The notes: generated by a model not told the origin, from the letters alone. A stretch of 7,777 nt of DNA from Candidatus Zixiibacteriota bacterium (GCA_022572905.1 JACZUZ010000074.1:1-7777), one strand, 5' to 3'. Shown: positions 1 to 6,603, numbered from the stretch's first letter. Numbers and translations are program-made.

Positions 1-78
1 TTAAGCCGATGGAGCGGGTCGAAGAAATTCCCAAGCGTCATTGAGTACGAGGGCATTGCTCCAGGTCAGCTCAACTAA
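1..78 (+). CDS. Possible C-terminus of an unidentified protein (partial)
   Basis: A plus-strand frame is open from the window edge to a TAA at 76-78 and ends in the residues EYEGIAPGQLN. It would be the last 25 codons of a gene convergent with glgA; the two stop codons overlap in the 4-base string CTAA (75-78), a tight tail-to-tail arrangement common in bacteria. I cannot name a family from so little sequence. Other readings exist: a minus-strand frame starting at ATG 56-54 (MPSYSMTLGNFF...) and another minus-strand frame ending in TAA at 3-1. The plus frame is preferred because it needs no start site and ends cleanly against glgA, but this is a weak choice. Confidence 0.35.
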   Translation, partial: LSRWSGSKKFPSVIEYEGIAPGQLN

Positions 79-1613
79 GTTGCGACAACCTCCTGAGTGT
101 CAGTCTTTTGACTCTCGCGGTCGCAACCCAGCGCCAGGCGATAAAGCTCTATGTATGTGTTAACAGAACTCTCCCATGAGAAATCAAGGGCCATTCCGCG
201 TTTCACCAGAGCGCTCCAGGCGTTTTCATCATGATACAAGTCAAGCGCCCTGCAACATGCTTCAAGAAGTTCATCCGAACTATAGTTTTTGAAAACAAAA
301 CCTACTCCTTCACCAGTTTGCGCATTGTAATCCGAAACAGTATCAGCCAAGCCGCCGGTTTCGCGGACAATCGGAACTGCGCCATAGCGCAGGCTGTAGA
401 GTTGATTTAGTCCGCACGGCTCATATTTGGAAGGCATCAGGAAAATGTCCGCGGACGCTTCGATTTGATGCGCCAGTTTATTATCGAAACCGATTACCGC
501 ACGGAAATTATCGGGATGCTTGCGTTCAAGGTCTCGCAGGGCTGTGGCGTATTTCTGTTCGCCCTCGCCGAGCGCGATCATATAAACATCCAGGCCCAAA
601 ATATCGTCGGCGATTTCCAAAAACAAATCAATTCCCTTTTGATCAACCAAGCGGGAGATTGTTCCGATTAGCGGCCTGCGCTCTGTAATTTTTTCTTTTG
701 GCTTTATGAAACCCAGTTTCTCGAGAAGCGCTTTTTTGTTCTTGGCTTTGCCTTCGAGTTTGTCGGCGTCGTAATTTGGAGAAATAAGTTTGTCTGTGGC
801 TGGATTCCAGATATCATAATCCACGCCATTCAACGCGGCGTAAATGTCCGAGTTTCGATTTCGAAGTGTTTGTTCCAGACCGAATCCAAACTCGCGAGAC
901 GTTTGAATCTCGACCGCATACCTCTCCGAAACAGCGCTTATTATGTCTGCGAAATTTATCCCAGCCTTGAGAAAATTAACTTTTCCTCCGCTTTTGAATG
1001 CGCGAGTTCGGCCTTCGGCTTCGCCGTTTAGATTCAGTTTGGATAAAGAGCTGGAATCGAACGATCCCTGATAGGCGACATTATGAAGCGTGAGCAAACT
1101 GCGTGTTTTCTCAAAAAACGGATCGCCGGAGTACATTGTGCGCAGAAAAACAGTTATCAGGCTCGTTTGCCAGTCGTGAGCGTGTGCTATATCCGGACGC
1201 CAGTTAATTTTCTTGGTAATCTCCAGAGCGGCGCGGCTGAGGAGAATAAAACGCTCATCATTATCTGGATAATCCAGACCGGTTCTTGAGTCATGGTAGA
1301 TTGTTTCGCGCATGTAGAGATCATCATTGACAATGAAAACAACCTCGAAGCCAGCGGCCTTATCCGTATACGTTTCCCAGGTGATTCGAAATGACTTCTC
1401 GCCTATTTTGATGTCAATGTTTTGGCCGGATGGTTTGGCTTTAATACCGGTCTGATACACGGACTTGTACTTGGGAATGAACATTTTGACCTCATGCCCC
1501 ATCCCGGCCAATCTTTTACACAGCGCGGCGGTAACATCTCCAAGCCCTCCGGTTCTCGCAAATGGCTCCATCTCAGACGACGCCATTAGAATATTCAGCT
1601 TATCCTTGACCAT
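75..1613 (-). CDS. glgA: Glycogen (starch) synthase, GT5 family
   Basis: The enzyme transfers glucose from a nucleotide sugar (normally ADP-glucose in bacteria) to the non-reducing end of an alpha-1,4-glucan, retaining the anomeric configuration, in the cytoplasm. The 512 residues show the full GT5/GT-B layout. The N-terminal Rossmann domain opens with the donor-binding loop RTGGLGDV (20-27), then has DIAHAHDW (141-148), LTLHNVAYQG (174-183) and NGVDYDIWNPATD (262-274). The C-terminal domain has SRLVDQKG (320-327), LGEGEQKY (348-355) and SKYEPCGLNQ (395-404), where E398 matches the conserved catalytic-region glutamate, then the second glycine loop TGGLADTV (419-426). Length is normal, with a slightly long polar tail. 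The KTGGL lysine of E. coli GlgA is arginine here. The ATG at 1613 has a weak GGGG ribosome site 7 bases upstream. No other glycogen gene is in the window. Confidence 0.96.
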   Translation of the reverse strand: MVKDKLNILMASSEMEPFARTGGLGDVTAALCKRLAGMGHEVKMFIPKYKSVYQTGIKAKPSGQNIDIKIGEKSFRITWETYTDKAAGFEVVFIVNDDLYMRETIYHDSRTGLDYPDNDERFILLSRAALEITKKINWRPDIAHAHDWQTSLITVFLRTMYSGDPFFEKTRSLLTLHNVAYQGSFDSSSLSKLNLNGEAEGRTRAFKSGGKVNFLKAGINFADIISAVSERYAVEIQTSREFGFGLEQTLRNRNSDIYAALNGVDYDIWNPATDKLISPNYDADKLEGKAKNKKALLEKLGFIKPKEKITERRPLIGTISRLVDQKGIDLFLEIADDILGLDVYMIALGEGEQKYATALRDLERKHPDNFRAVIGFDNKLAHQIEASADIFLMPSKYEPCGLNQLYSLRYGAVPIVRETGGLADTVSDYNAQTGEGVGFVFKNYSSDELLEACCRALDLYHDENAWSALVKRGMALDFSWESSVNTYIELYRLALGCDRESQKTDTQEVVAT

Positions 1614-2139
1614 AAGATTACCCCATATTTCTTAGTGAAGATAATTTCAAGAGTTGCGCAGGATTTCCCAAACAGAAAAAAGTCGAACTCGCTGTGCGGA
1701 ATCGACCTGATAGTACGACTAAGAAGTTCTATCAAATAGTAGACTTGTGAATGTATTGTTGAAACTAATTTGGAGAAGGGATTTCGGCGCGGGGGCCGGC
1801 GGAGAGACGGGTAGGCTGATTTGCTTATGATATTATCTCGCCAGCGACGCAAGAATGAAAATCTCTTTAGCGTAGGCTGACGATTCACAATCACAGCATT
1901 TTACCCGCGATTTTTCCGGATGGAACTGGCATCAGTTTCCGATCTCCATAGCTACTTTCATAACTCACAGCATAATTCCAGCGTGGCGGGTCTGTCAAGA
2001 GAAGACTCGTAGGTTTCGAGATAATTCGGACCAAATATCTTAATTCCGACCCTGCCAGCTCGCATTCGCGCCCCACGAATAGGAACGCGTTTATCTTAAG
2101 CAGTCCATTAGATCCAACCCCCAACCGCTTTATTTGAAA
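1614..2139. other. 526-bp intergenic region between sodN and glgA
   Basis: No convincing gene is seen on either strand. Two short minus-strand frames (1891-2124 and 1595-1894, the second overlapping the glgA start) look like chance frames. The region should contain the end of the sodN transcript and the glgA promoter, though I could not pick a good promoter. It holds a terminator-like hairpin (1676-1708, minus strand) and a 9-bp direct repeat GTAGGCTGA at 1811-1819 and 1872-1880. A GC-rich patch lies around 1786-1803. Confidence 0.6.
1676..1708 (-). terminator. Candidate intrinsic terminator or glgA leader attenuator
   Basis: On the minus strand the arm AGGTCGA (1708-1702) can pair with TCGACTT (1686-1680). 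The core GTCGA/TCGAC is perfect, with one G-T wobble further out, and a small CGC-ACA-GCG stem can form inside the loop. The downstream arm runs directly into six T residues (1681-1676). This is the shape of a Rho-independent terminator for leftward transcription. It lies about 430 bases beyond the sodN stop and about 60 bases before the glgA start, so it could end the sodN transcript or act in the glgA leader. The five-pair perfect core makes it weak. Confidence 0.4.
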
Positions 2140-2667
2140 TCACTTACCATCGCCGCCCCAGCCGTGATGTTCATCGAGATGCGCCCTGTCCTCTGCGCTC
2201 AAATATGAATCGGCGAATTCTTCGAGCGCCGCGCGAAGCTTGCCCACATTCCCAAGGTCCGTGGTTTGTTTGCATTTCATGGCCGAAACAGTCAGGCGAT
2301 GCAGGAAGTTCAGGCGGGCCTGGTAATTTTTGATCTCAGAAACATCGGCGTCGCTCCCCGGCTCTTTGATGCGCTGGGCCAGAAAATAATAGCTGACGAT
2401 CTCAGAGATTTTGTCGGCGTGTTCGTCTTTGTTGTTCACCCAGCGCACGAGTTGGTTGGCATTCTTTCCGGGTTTTGAAGAGAGCTCAATGATCTGATTC
2501 ATGGACTTTTCGATTGTTGCGATATGCTCCACCATGATTTCAAAACGCATCTGATCTCCGTAAATCCCGCATGGTACTTGACAGTGCGCGAATGTCTTGG
2601 GCGCAATGGTGATGACTAATACTGTTGCCAGTGCGAGGGCTCCGATTACGTTTCTGGTCTTTCTCAT
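2140..2667 (-). CDS. sodN: Nickel superoxide dismutase, exported form
   Basis: Ni-SOD converts superoxide to oxygen and hydrogen peroxide using a nickel ion held by an N-terminal hook of form H-C-x-x-P-C-G-x-Y. Here HCQVPCGIY occupies residues 28-36: H28, C29 and C33 correspond to His1, Cys2 and Cys6 of the mature Streptomyces enzyme. Residues 1-27 form a Sec-type signal peptide: basic start (MRKTR), hydrophobic core (about 7-22), and the cleavage motif TFA before H28. Cleavage there would expose His1 as the free N-terminus that nickel binding needs. The rest (NNKDEHADK at 78-86, then SYYFLAQRIK at 92-101) is consistent with the family's helical bundle. The mature protein of 148 residues is longer than the 117 of Streptomyces and ends in a His-rich tail (H163, H167, H168). 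C132 is an extra cysteine. A strong ribosome site precedes ATG 2667. No adjacent sodX-like peptidase gene is seen. Confidence 0.93.
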   Translation of the reverse strand: MRKTRNVIGALALATVLVITIAPKTFAHCQVPCGIYGDQMRFEIMVEHIATIEKSMNQIIELSSKPGKNANQLVRWVNNKDEHADKISEIVSYYFLAQRIKEPGSDADVSEIKNYQARLNFLHRLTVSAMKCKQTTDLGNVGKLRAALEEFADSYLSAEDRAHLDEHHGWGGDGK

Positions 2668-2673
2668 GATTTT

Positions 2674-2682
2674 CTCCTCCTT
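2674..2682 (-). promoter_or_regulatory. Strong ribosome binding site of sodN
   Basis: On the minus strand AAGGAGGAG lies 6 bases before the ATG at 2667-2665. It is a near-perfect Shine-Dalgarno sequence, clearly stronger than those of the other genes here. It fixes the start codon and hence the signal peptide, and suggests high translation. Confidence 0.85.
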
Positions 2683-2795
2683 TATAAATTCCCGTGACTA
2701 TTTTATCTTGTCCATTGAATGCTAAAGATATGCAAGAACCTCACTTATGTAAACCCCGTCGGAAAAAGCGCAGGAATGAAAGTCCTAGGAATCTC

Positions 2796-2823
2796 TTGAT
2801 TTTTCTTTCGAGTGTTGTATATT
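2796..2823 (+). promoter_or_regulatory. Candidate promoter for the dockerin-protein gene
   Basis: TTGATT (2796-2801) and TATATT (2818-2823) are separated by 16 bases, matching 4 of 6 and 5 of 6 positions of the sigma-70 consensus. Transcription would start near 2830 and leave a leader of about 140 bases before ATG 2971. The leader contains the two small palindromes noted for this region. This is pattern matching only. Confidence 0.35.
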
Positions 2824-2970
2824 TAAAAGTCTCGCAAACGCCCCGGAACAGCGCCATAGAACTTAGTTCTCGGCCTTCGTGGATATTGCCGCCTCTTAAG
2901 AGAGTTATCGCTTTTTTAGAAATTCAACACTGCATAGATCTCCGGATAACCTATTCCGAGGATTTTTATC

Positions 2971-4611
2971 ATGAGTACCTACCTCACTTCAGCGCGTTTT
3001 GTCATAGCCGTCACAATTGCGGCGTTATTTAGCTTAACTCCTGTCGTTCAGGCGTCGGAGAACAGCGCCAACAGCATTTGCGTCTGCGGCGGATTCATTG
3101 AAAACTCAGATGTCGACCAAGAGGGTTTCCCGCTTACGGTCGGAGATTTAGTTTTTCTGATCAGAGCTCTTATCGGAGACACTGTGTTAAGCGACTCGGC
3201 CACCCCTGAGCTCGACAATTACGCGAATAGTTTCTTCCCCTGCAAGCCGACAATTGGTGATGTAATCGCTTTTTTGCGTGTGGTCATTAACAGCGGAGTT
3301 CTGCCTATAAACCCTGATATTGATTGCTCAAATCTAATTACACCCGGAGCGTCGGACATTGTGATGGTCATGTCTCCGCCTATCACTATTTCCGGCATTG
3401 GGTCAACAAGGATACTGGCCAAACTTCGCAATACAGGTTCCGACACAACATATATTTGGGGCATATCAGCGCCTCTAAAATTCGTCGGAACCCAGGACTC
3501 AGCAGACATTCTGACCGCTGGGATTGTGAGCCTTCCCTCCCACGGCGTTTGGAACACCTTCTCGAGAGGAGGATCGTCGGAAAGCACATTCGTATTCGTT
3601 TTCCCCGAGACTTCAATACAAAACAACGCTATAACCCTGGCTCCGGGCGAAGAAATAGATTTCTTTGAAGTTGAACTGGACTGGCAATTACAGGATACTG
3701 TTTTCCTTTCGGCCGACCTCTACGCGTCTGCTCCGTATGACGCTCCATATATCGTAACAACGCTCGACCCGCCCTCATCAAAGCCCTTGCCACGAACGGA
3801 AATTCTTAATTTGATCACCGAGGATTGTAGCGGAGTTTTCGCCGACGCCGATACGAGCGGAAGTTTTGATGTTTCAGATGTTATATTCCTGGTGAAGTAC
3901 ATCTTTCAGAATGGACGCGGACCCGTGTGTTTCGCTCAAGGTGACAATAATGGAAGCCATTCGATAGACATTTCGGACGTTGTCACCGGATTGAAGTTTA
4001 TTTTCGATAGCTCTGATGTCTTGCCCACCTGCGCCAACTGTCCCTGCCTCATTCTTCTGGCAAATATAAATGAGCTTGATGATGTGGGCGATATAAATTT
4101 GAATGGACTCGGTTATGAAATCGCTGATTATGTTGTTCTTACAAATTATCTAATTAACGGACCCTCGGCATTTCACATTAATTCCAGAATCCAGCTCGGA
4201 GCATGCGACATTGATGGAGATTGCGTGCCGGCTACACTCGCAGATTTGTTCTATTTGACTAATATTATCACGGGGAATTTACTAAGTGGCAAGCAAATTT
4301 TGCATAGCCACTATACGAAAACTGCGACGATCACCGTACAAAATGGTGTGATATCGAGCGACATGGACCTGGGAGTAGCCCTTTTCAAGTTCGCCGGGGA
4401 AGCGACAGTGACTGAGATTTCTTCAAACGCTGTAATTTCAATCTTGCCTCAGGGCGGATACTCGATCGCACTGATCAATCGTCAACTGTATTCCCCGCCT
4501 GAGAATTTCCCCGCCGGTGATATTCTCAGCTCAACCAAGCCTCCCATTTTTGTTGCGGCAACGGACACACTAGGGAATATCTTGACTATACGCCTGGTGT
4601 ATATTCCCTAG
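2971..4611 (+). CDS. Secreted protein with three pairs of dockerin-like repeats
   Basis: A 546-residue exported protein of unknown precise role. Residues 1-28 are a signal peptide (hydrophobic 11-26, cleavage near VQA/SE). Three stretches resemble type I dockerin or EF-hand-like calcium loops, each followed by a short helix. Pair 1 is about 46-110 (D47, D49, E51, D59, then a degenerate second half, TIGDVIAFLRVVI). Pair 2 is about 288-350 (D292, D294, G297, D300, D303; then D325, N327, D333, D336). Pair 3 is about 371-437 (D374, N376, N378, D386; then D413, D415, D417, D425). Between pairs 1 and 2 lies a beta-rich region (about 125-270) and after pair 3 a beta-rich tail (about 450-546). Cysteines flank the repeats. 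The start is set by GAGGA (2958-2962), 8 bases before the ATG, and by the signal peptide. Dockerins can bind cohesins, but many non-cellulosomal bacteria use such repeats for other surface roles. No cohesin or catalytic domain is recognised. Confidence 0.85.
   Translation: MSTYLTSARFVIAVTIAALFSLTPVVQASENSANSICVCGGFIENSDVDQEGFPLTVGDLVFLIRALIGDTVLSDSATPELDNYANSFFPCKPTIGDVIAFLRVVINSGVLPINPDIDCSNLITPGASDIVMVMSPPITISGIGSTRILAKLRNTGSDTTYIWGISAPLKFVGTQDSADILTAGIVSLPSHGVWNTFSRGGSSESTFVFVFPETSIQNNAITLAPGEEIDFFEVELDWQLQDTVFLSADLYASAPYDAPYIVTTLDPPSSKPLPRTEILNLITEDCSGVFADADTSGSFDVSDVIFLVKYIFQNGRGPVCFAQGDNNGSHSIDISDVVTGLKFIFDSSDVLPTCANCPCLILLANINELDDVGDINLNGLGYEIADYVVLTNYLINGPSAFHINSRIQLGACDIDGDCVPATLADLFYLTNIITGNLLSGKQILHSHYTKTATITVQNGVISSDMDLGVALFKFAGEATVTEISSNAVISILPQGGYSIALINRQLYSPPENFPAGDILSSTKPPIFVAATDTLGNILTIRLVYIP
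4570..4611. repeat. 11-bp perfect inverted repeat ending at a stop codon
   Basis: CTAGGGAATAT (4570-4580) and ATATTCCCTAG (4601-4611) are perfect reverse complements separated by 20 bases. The right arm contains the TAG stop (4609-4611) of the dockerin gene and the left arm lies within its last codons. In RNA this would be a strong stem, but no T run follows, so it is not a classic Rho-independent terminator. It could be a 3' stabilising structure, an intercistronic element, or a protein-binding site. Confidence 0.8.
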
Positions 4612-4659
4612 AGATTGCACGGGCAGACATTGAAAATTATCTCTTGCGGGACGGCCGCC

Positions 4660-4684
4660 AGGCATGTAGAATGCCTCGCATGCC
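4660..4684 (+). repeat. Overlapping alternative hairpins at the glycosyltransferase start
   Basis: AGGCAT (4660-4665) can pair with ATGCCT (4671-4676) around a 5-base loop. Overlapping it, GGCATG (4661-4666) can pair with CATGCC (4679-4684) around a 12-base loop. The first stem covers ATG 4671 and the only AGG ribosome-site candidate; the second covers ATG 4680. The two stems exclude each other. They could dampen translation initiation, but the arms are only 6 bp. Confidence 0.45.
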
Positions 4685-6386
4685 CCAGAAGCCGACACAA
4701 ATCCAGAGACTTATTCAGATAGTCAGCGCAGTAGCGTTTCTTTACGGACTTTCGCAAGCAATTGAGTATGCCTGGGTTTGTGATGACGCTTTTATTTCAT
4801 TTCGCTACGCAAAGAATCTCACGGATGGAAATGGTCTGGTCTTCAATGTCGGAGAGCGGGTCGAGGGATATTCAAATTTTCTCTGGACAATATTGATTGC
4901 GCTGGGAATGCTGGTCAAAATCGACCCTGTCATCAGCTCAAAATTGCTGGGGATAATGTCCTTTGTTGGGTCAATAATGATCTTGATCGCCATATCGCGA
5001 CACGTTTCAAGGGCAGATACGAAATCGGAGCGCTCGCTGTTCGCGATTGTGCCGCTATCAGCTATTTGCTTTGCGCTTAACCGCGATGTTCAGGTATATG
5101 CCACCAGCGGTCTGGAGACGGCATTCTACACCGCCTTGATTCTGCTCGGATTCTATTTTCTGTTGACCGGCGAAACTAAGTCGAATTACTTTTTGGGTGG
5201 TCTCGCATTGGTCGCGTGCGCTATCACTCGCCCCGACGGTCTGGCGTTCTATTTCTCGGCTATTCCTTTTTTGCTGATTGCGAATACCAGCGAGAGAAAG
5301 CGTGTTCTTTGGTATCTCCTGCCATTGGGAGCTATTTTTGTTCCTTACTGGCTAATCAAGTTCTCCTATTACGGCTACCCAATGCCGAACTCCTATTATG
5401 CGAAATCTGTCATGCTCAGCGATTTCCCACAGGGGATTACTTTTCTGTGGATGTACCTCAAAACGTATTATGGTTTCATTCTTATTCCGACACTGATGTC
5501 TCTTCTCGCAGTAAAGCTAATCAAGAGCAGACTTAATCGCCAGCCGCTACAGCACGCGCCAGTACGCTCGGCGCTTCTGGCATTGATACTTTTCGCGCCC
5601 TACTTGTTCTCGGTTGTAAAAGTCGGAGGCGACTTTATGTTCGCACGATTGCTTATTCCGGTTACACCGCTCTTCTATATATTTATTGAAAGCGCATTGC
5701 TTGTGTGTGTTTCTCGTATCGCAATTCGGTTCGCGCTCAGCGCGATTTTAGCGCTAACGGTGATCCTACGTTGGAATCAAATTCACGGGCTGGAGAAAAT
5801 AAACAAAATCACGGACGAGGTGAATTATTATTCCGCCTTCAGACTACAACAGGAAAAAGCCGACGGCGAGTTCATACGACCCTATCTGGAAGAGTGCGGC
5901 GCGAACGTGGCTTTTATGGGCATGCGATGCATGCTTGTTTACTACGCTCAGCCGAAACTGGCGATTGAAGCGCAGGCCGGTTTGACGGATGAATATGTCG
6001 CGCATTTGCCGCTTGTAAGGCGCGGTCGCCCGGGGCATGAGAAAACCGCACCGATTGAATATCTGCGCAAAAGGCGCGTGCATCTCTGGTTTAAGTCATA
6101 CTATGATTTCACAGAGCCACAGGAAAAGTTAAGGCGCCTCGAAATCGGCGATTTTGAAACTTACATCCTCATCTATGATAACGAAGTGATGGAAAAACTA
6201 CGCGACAAGCCCGGAGTTTCGTTCACCCATTTCCCCACCTATCTCGATCAGTACTTTCGCGCCATCGAAAACGTGCCGCTTGAACGCCTGAGGAGAGACT
6301 ATGAACTCTTCAAGAACTACTATTTCGATTATAACAACGATCCTGAACGTGAAAGGCTTTTTATCGAAATTCTTAAAGCCACCTAG
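4671..6386 (+). CDS. GT-C fold membrane glycosyltransferase (AftB/ArnT-like)
   Basis: A 571-residue polytopic membrane protein. GT-C enzymes use polyprenyl-phosphate sugars as donors and transfer the sugar on the outer face of the cytoplasmic membrane; donor and acceptor cannot be read from this sequence. About 10-12 hydrophobic segments span residues 13-366. After the first comes the acidic signature CDDAFISFRYAKNL, whose D38/D39 are the likely catalytic or metal site of the first extracytoplasmic loop, then ERVEGYSNFLW (62-72). Further family-like motifs are SGLET (146-150), TRPDG (186-190), YYGYPMPNSYYAK (233-245) and GGDFMFAR (319-326). Residues from about 370 form a soluble domain with AGLTDEY and RRGRPGHEK. 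This resembles the DDAY-type group that includes mycobacterial arabinofuranosyltransferase AftB. The frame extends upstream to TTG 4644, but no ribosome site is seen there. ATG 4671 has a weak AGG 8 bases upstream; ATG 4680 is also possible. It follows the dockerin gene by 59 bases and may be co-transcribed. Confidence 0.85.
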   Translation: MPRMPQKPTQIQRLIQIVSAVAFLYGLSQAIEYAWVCDDAFISFRYAKNLTDGNGLVFNVGERVEGYSNFLWTILIALGMLVKIDPVISSKLLGIMSFVGSIMILIAISRHVSRADTKSERSLFAIVPLSAICFALNRDVQVYATSGLETAFYTALILLGFYFLLTGETKSNYFLGGLALVACAITRPDGLAFYFSAIPFLLIANTSERKRVLWYLLPLGAIFVPYWLIKFSYYGYPMPNSYYAKSVMLSDFPQGITFLWMYLKTYYGFILIPTLMSLLAVKLIKSRLNRQPLQHAPVRSALLALILFAPYLFSVVKVGGDFMFARLLIPVTPLFYIFIESALLVCVSRIAIRFALSAILALTVILRWNQIHGLEKINKITDEVNYYSAFRLQQEKADGEFIRPYLEECGANVAFMGMRCMLVYYAQPKLAIEAQAGLTDEYVAHLPLVRRGRPGHEKTAPIEYLRKRRVHLWFKSYYDFTEPQEKLRRLEIGDFETYILIYDNEVMEKLRDKPGVSFTHFPTYLDQYFRAIENVPLERLRRDYELFKNYYFDYNNDPERERLFIEILKAT

Positions 6387-6410
6387 GGTTTCTATCAGTA
6401 TTGATGCTCC

Positions 6411-6439
6411 AGCGCCCTCAAGCGCTCACATAATTTTTT
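6411..6439 (+). terminator. Candidate terminator after the glycosyltransferase gene
   Basis: AGCGC (6411-6415) and GCGCT (6422-6426) form a GC-rich 5-bp stem with a 6-base loop, 25 bases after the glycosyltransferase stop. A run of six T lies at 6434-6439. The stem is short and the T run begins 7 bases after it, so it is a weak but well-placed candidate. Confidence 0.35.
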
Positions 6440-6543
6440 CCATTTCACTTTCTCAGGGGTGGATTTTCGTTCAATTAGGCCCCAAACACCCTATTATTCC
6501 CTTGCCCGAATCCTCTTTGGGCGGTAACTTATTCTGTAAATCT

Positions 6544-6573
6544 TTGCGAGAGCCAAATTCTCAGTACTCGCAA
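6544..6573. repeat. 7-bp perfect inverted repeat upstream of the metalloprotease
   Basis: TTGCGAG (6544-6550) and CTCGCAA (6567-6573) are exact reverse complements separated by 16 bases. The spacing suits either an RNA hairpin or a two-half-site operator. It lies 109 bases before the metalloprotease ATG. No T run follows, so a terminator is unlikely. Confidence 0.5.
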
Positions 6574-6590
6574 TGCAAGTGTCGTTTAGG

Positions 6591-6603
6591 TCACACAATG
6601 TGA
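6591..6603. repeat. Short dyad TCACA-CAA-TGTGA
   Basis: A perfect 5-bp dyad with a 3-base centre lies 78 bases before ATG 6682 and ends 3 bases before the alternative ATG 6607. It uses the half-sites of a CRP-type operator but in inverted order (TCACA first) and with a short centre, so it is not a CRP consensus site. It may be chance. Confidence 0.3.

Larger units (their letters stand above)
2668..2970. promoter_or_regulatory. Divergent intergenic region between sodN and the dockerin-protein gene
   Basis: These 303 bases separate two genes pointing away from each other, so promoters for both should lie here. A plausible rightward sigma-70-like pair is listed separately. For sodN, GATAAAAT on the minus strand (around 2709-2702) could be a -10 element, but no good -35 is seen. 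Small palindromes are present: CTCTTAAGAG at 2893-2902, and AGAAC-TTA-GTTCT at 2858-2870. A 112-codon plus frame (2694-3032) crosses the region but looks like chance. Confidence 0.6.

Noticed and set aside
1..56. Minus-strand ATG at 56-54 with GGAG just upstream, as the start of a gene following glgA
   Set aside because: GGAG lies only 2 bases before the ATG, too close for a normal ribosome site, and only 18 codons are visible. It remains an alternative to the plus-strand reading.
1595..1894. 99-codon minus-strand frame with GTG start, overlapping the glgA start
   Set aside because: Arginine-rich, low-complexity-looking translation with no recognisable motif; overlaps the well-supported glgA N-terminus and has no good ribosome site.
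1891..2124. 77-codon minus-strand frame with TTG start, overlapping the previous frame by 4 bases
   Set aside because: The overlap looks like translational coupling, but the start is TTG without a ribosome site and the translation resembles no family known to me.
2694..3032. 112-codon plus-strand frame
   Set aside because: It covers the divergent promoter region and runs into the signal peptide of the dockerin protein in another frame; the composition is not protein-like.
3219..3626. 135-codon minus-strand frame opposite the dockerin gene
   Set aside because: Antisense shadow of a gene with a clear signal peptide, ribosome site and repeat domains.
4644..4670. TTG start for the glycosyltransferase, 9 codons upstream
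   Set aside because: No ribosome binding site before it, and the added residues fit no membrane topology need; ATG 4671 is preferred.
5917..5934. GCATGC-GAT-GCATGC palindrome cluster
   Set aside because: Inside the glycosyltransferase coding region and explained by the codons for MGMRCML; no sign of a regulatory role.
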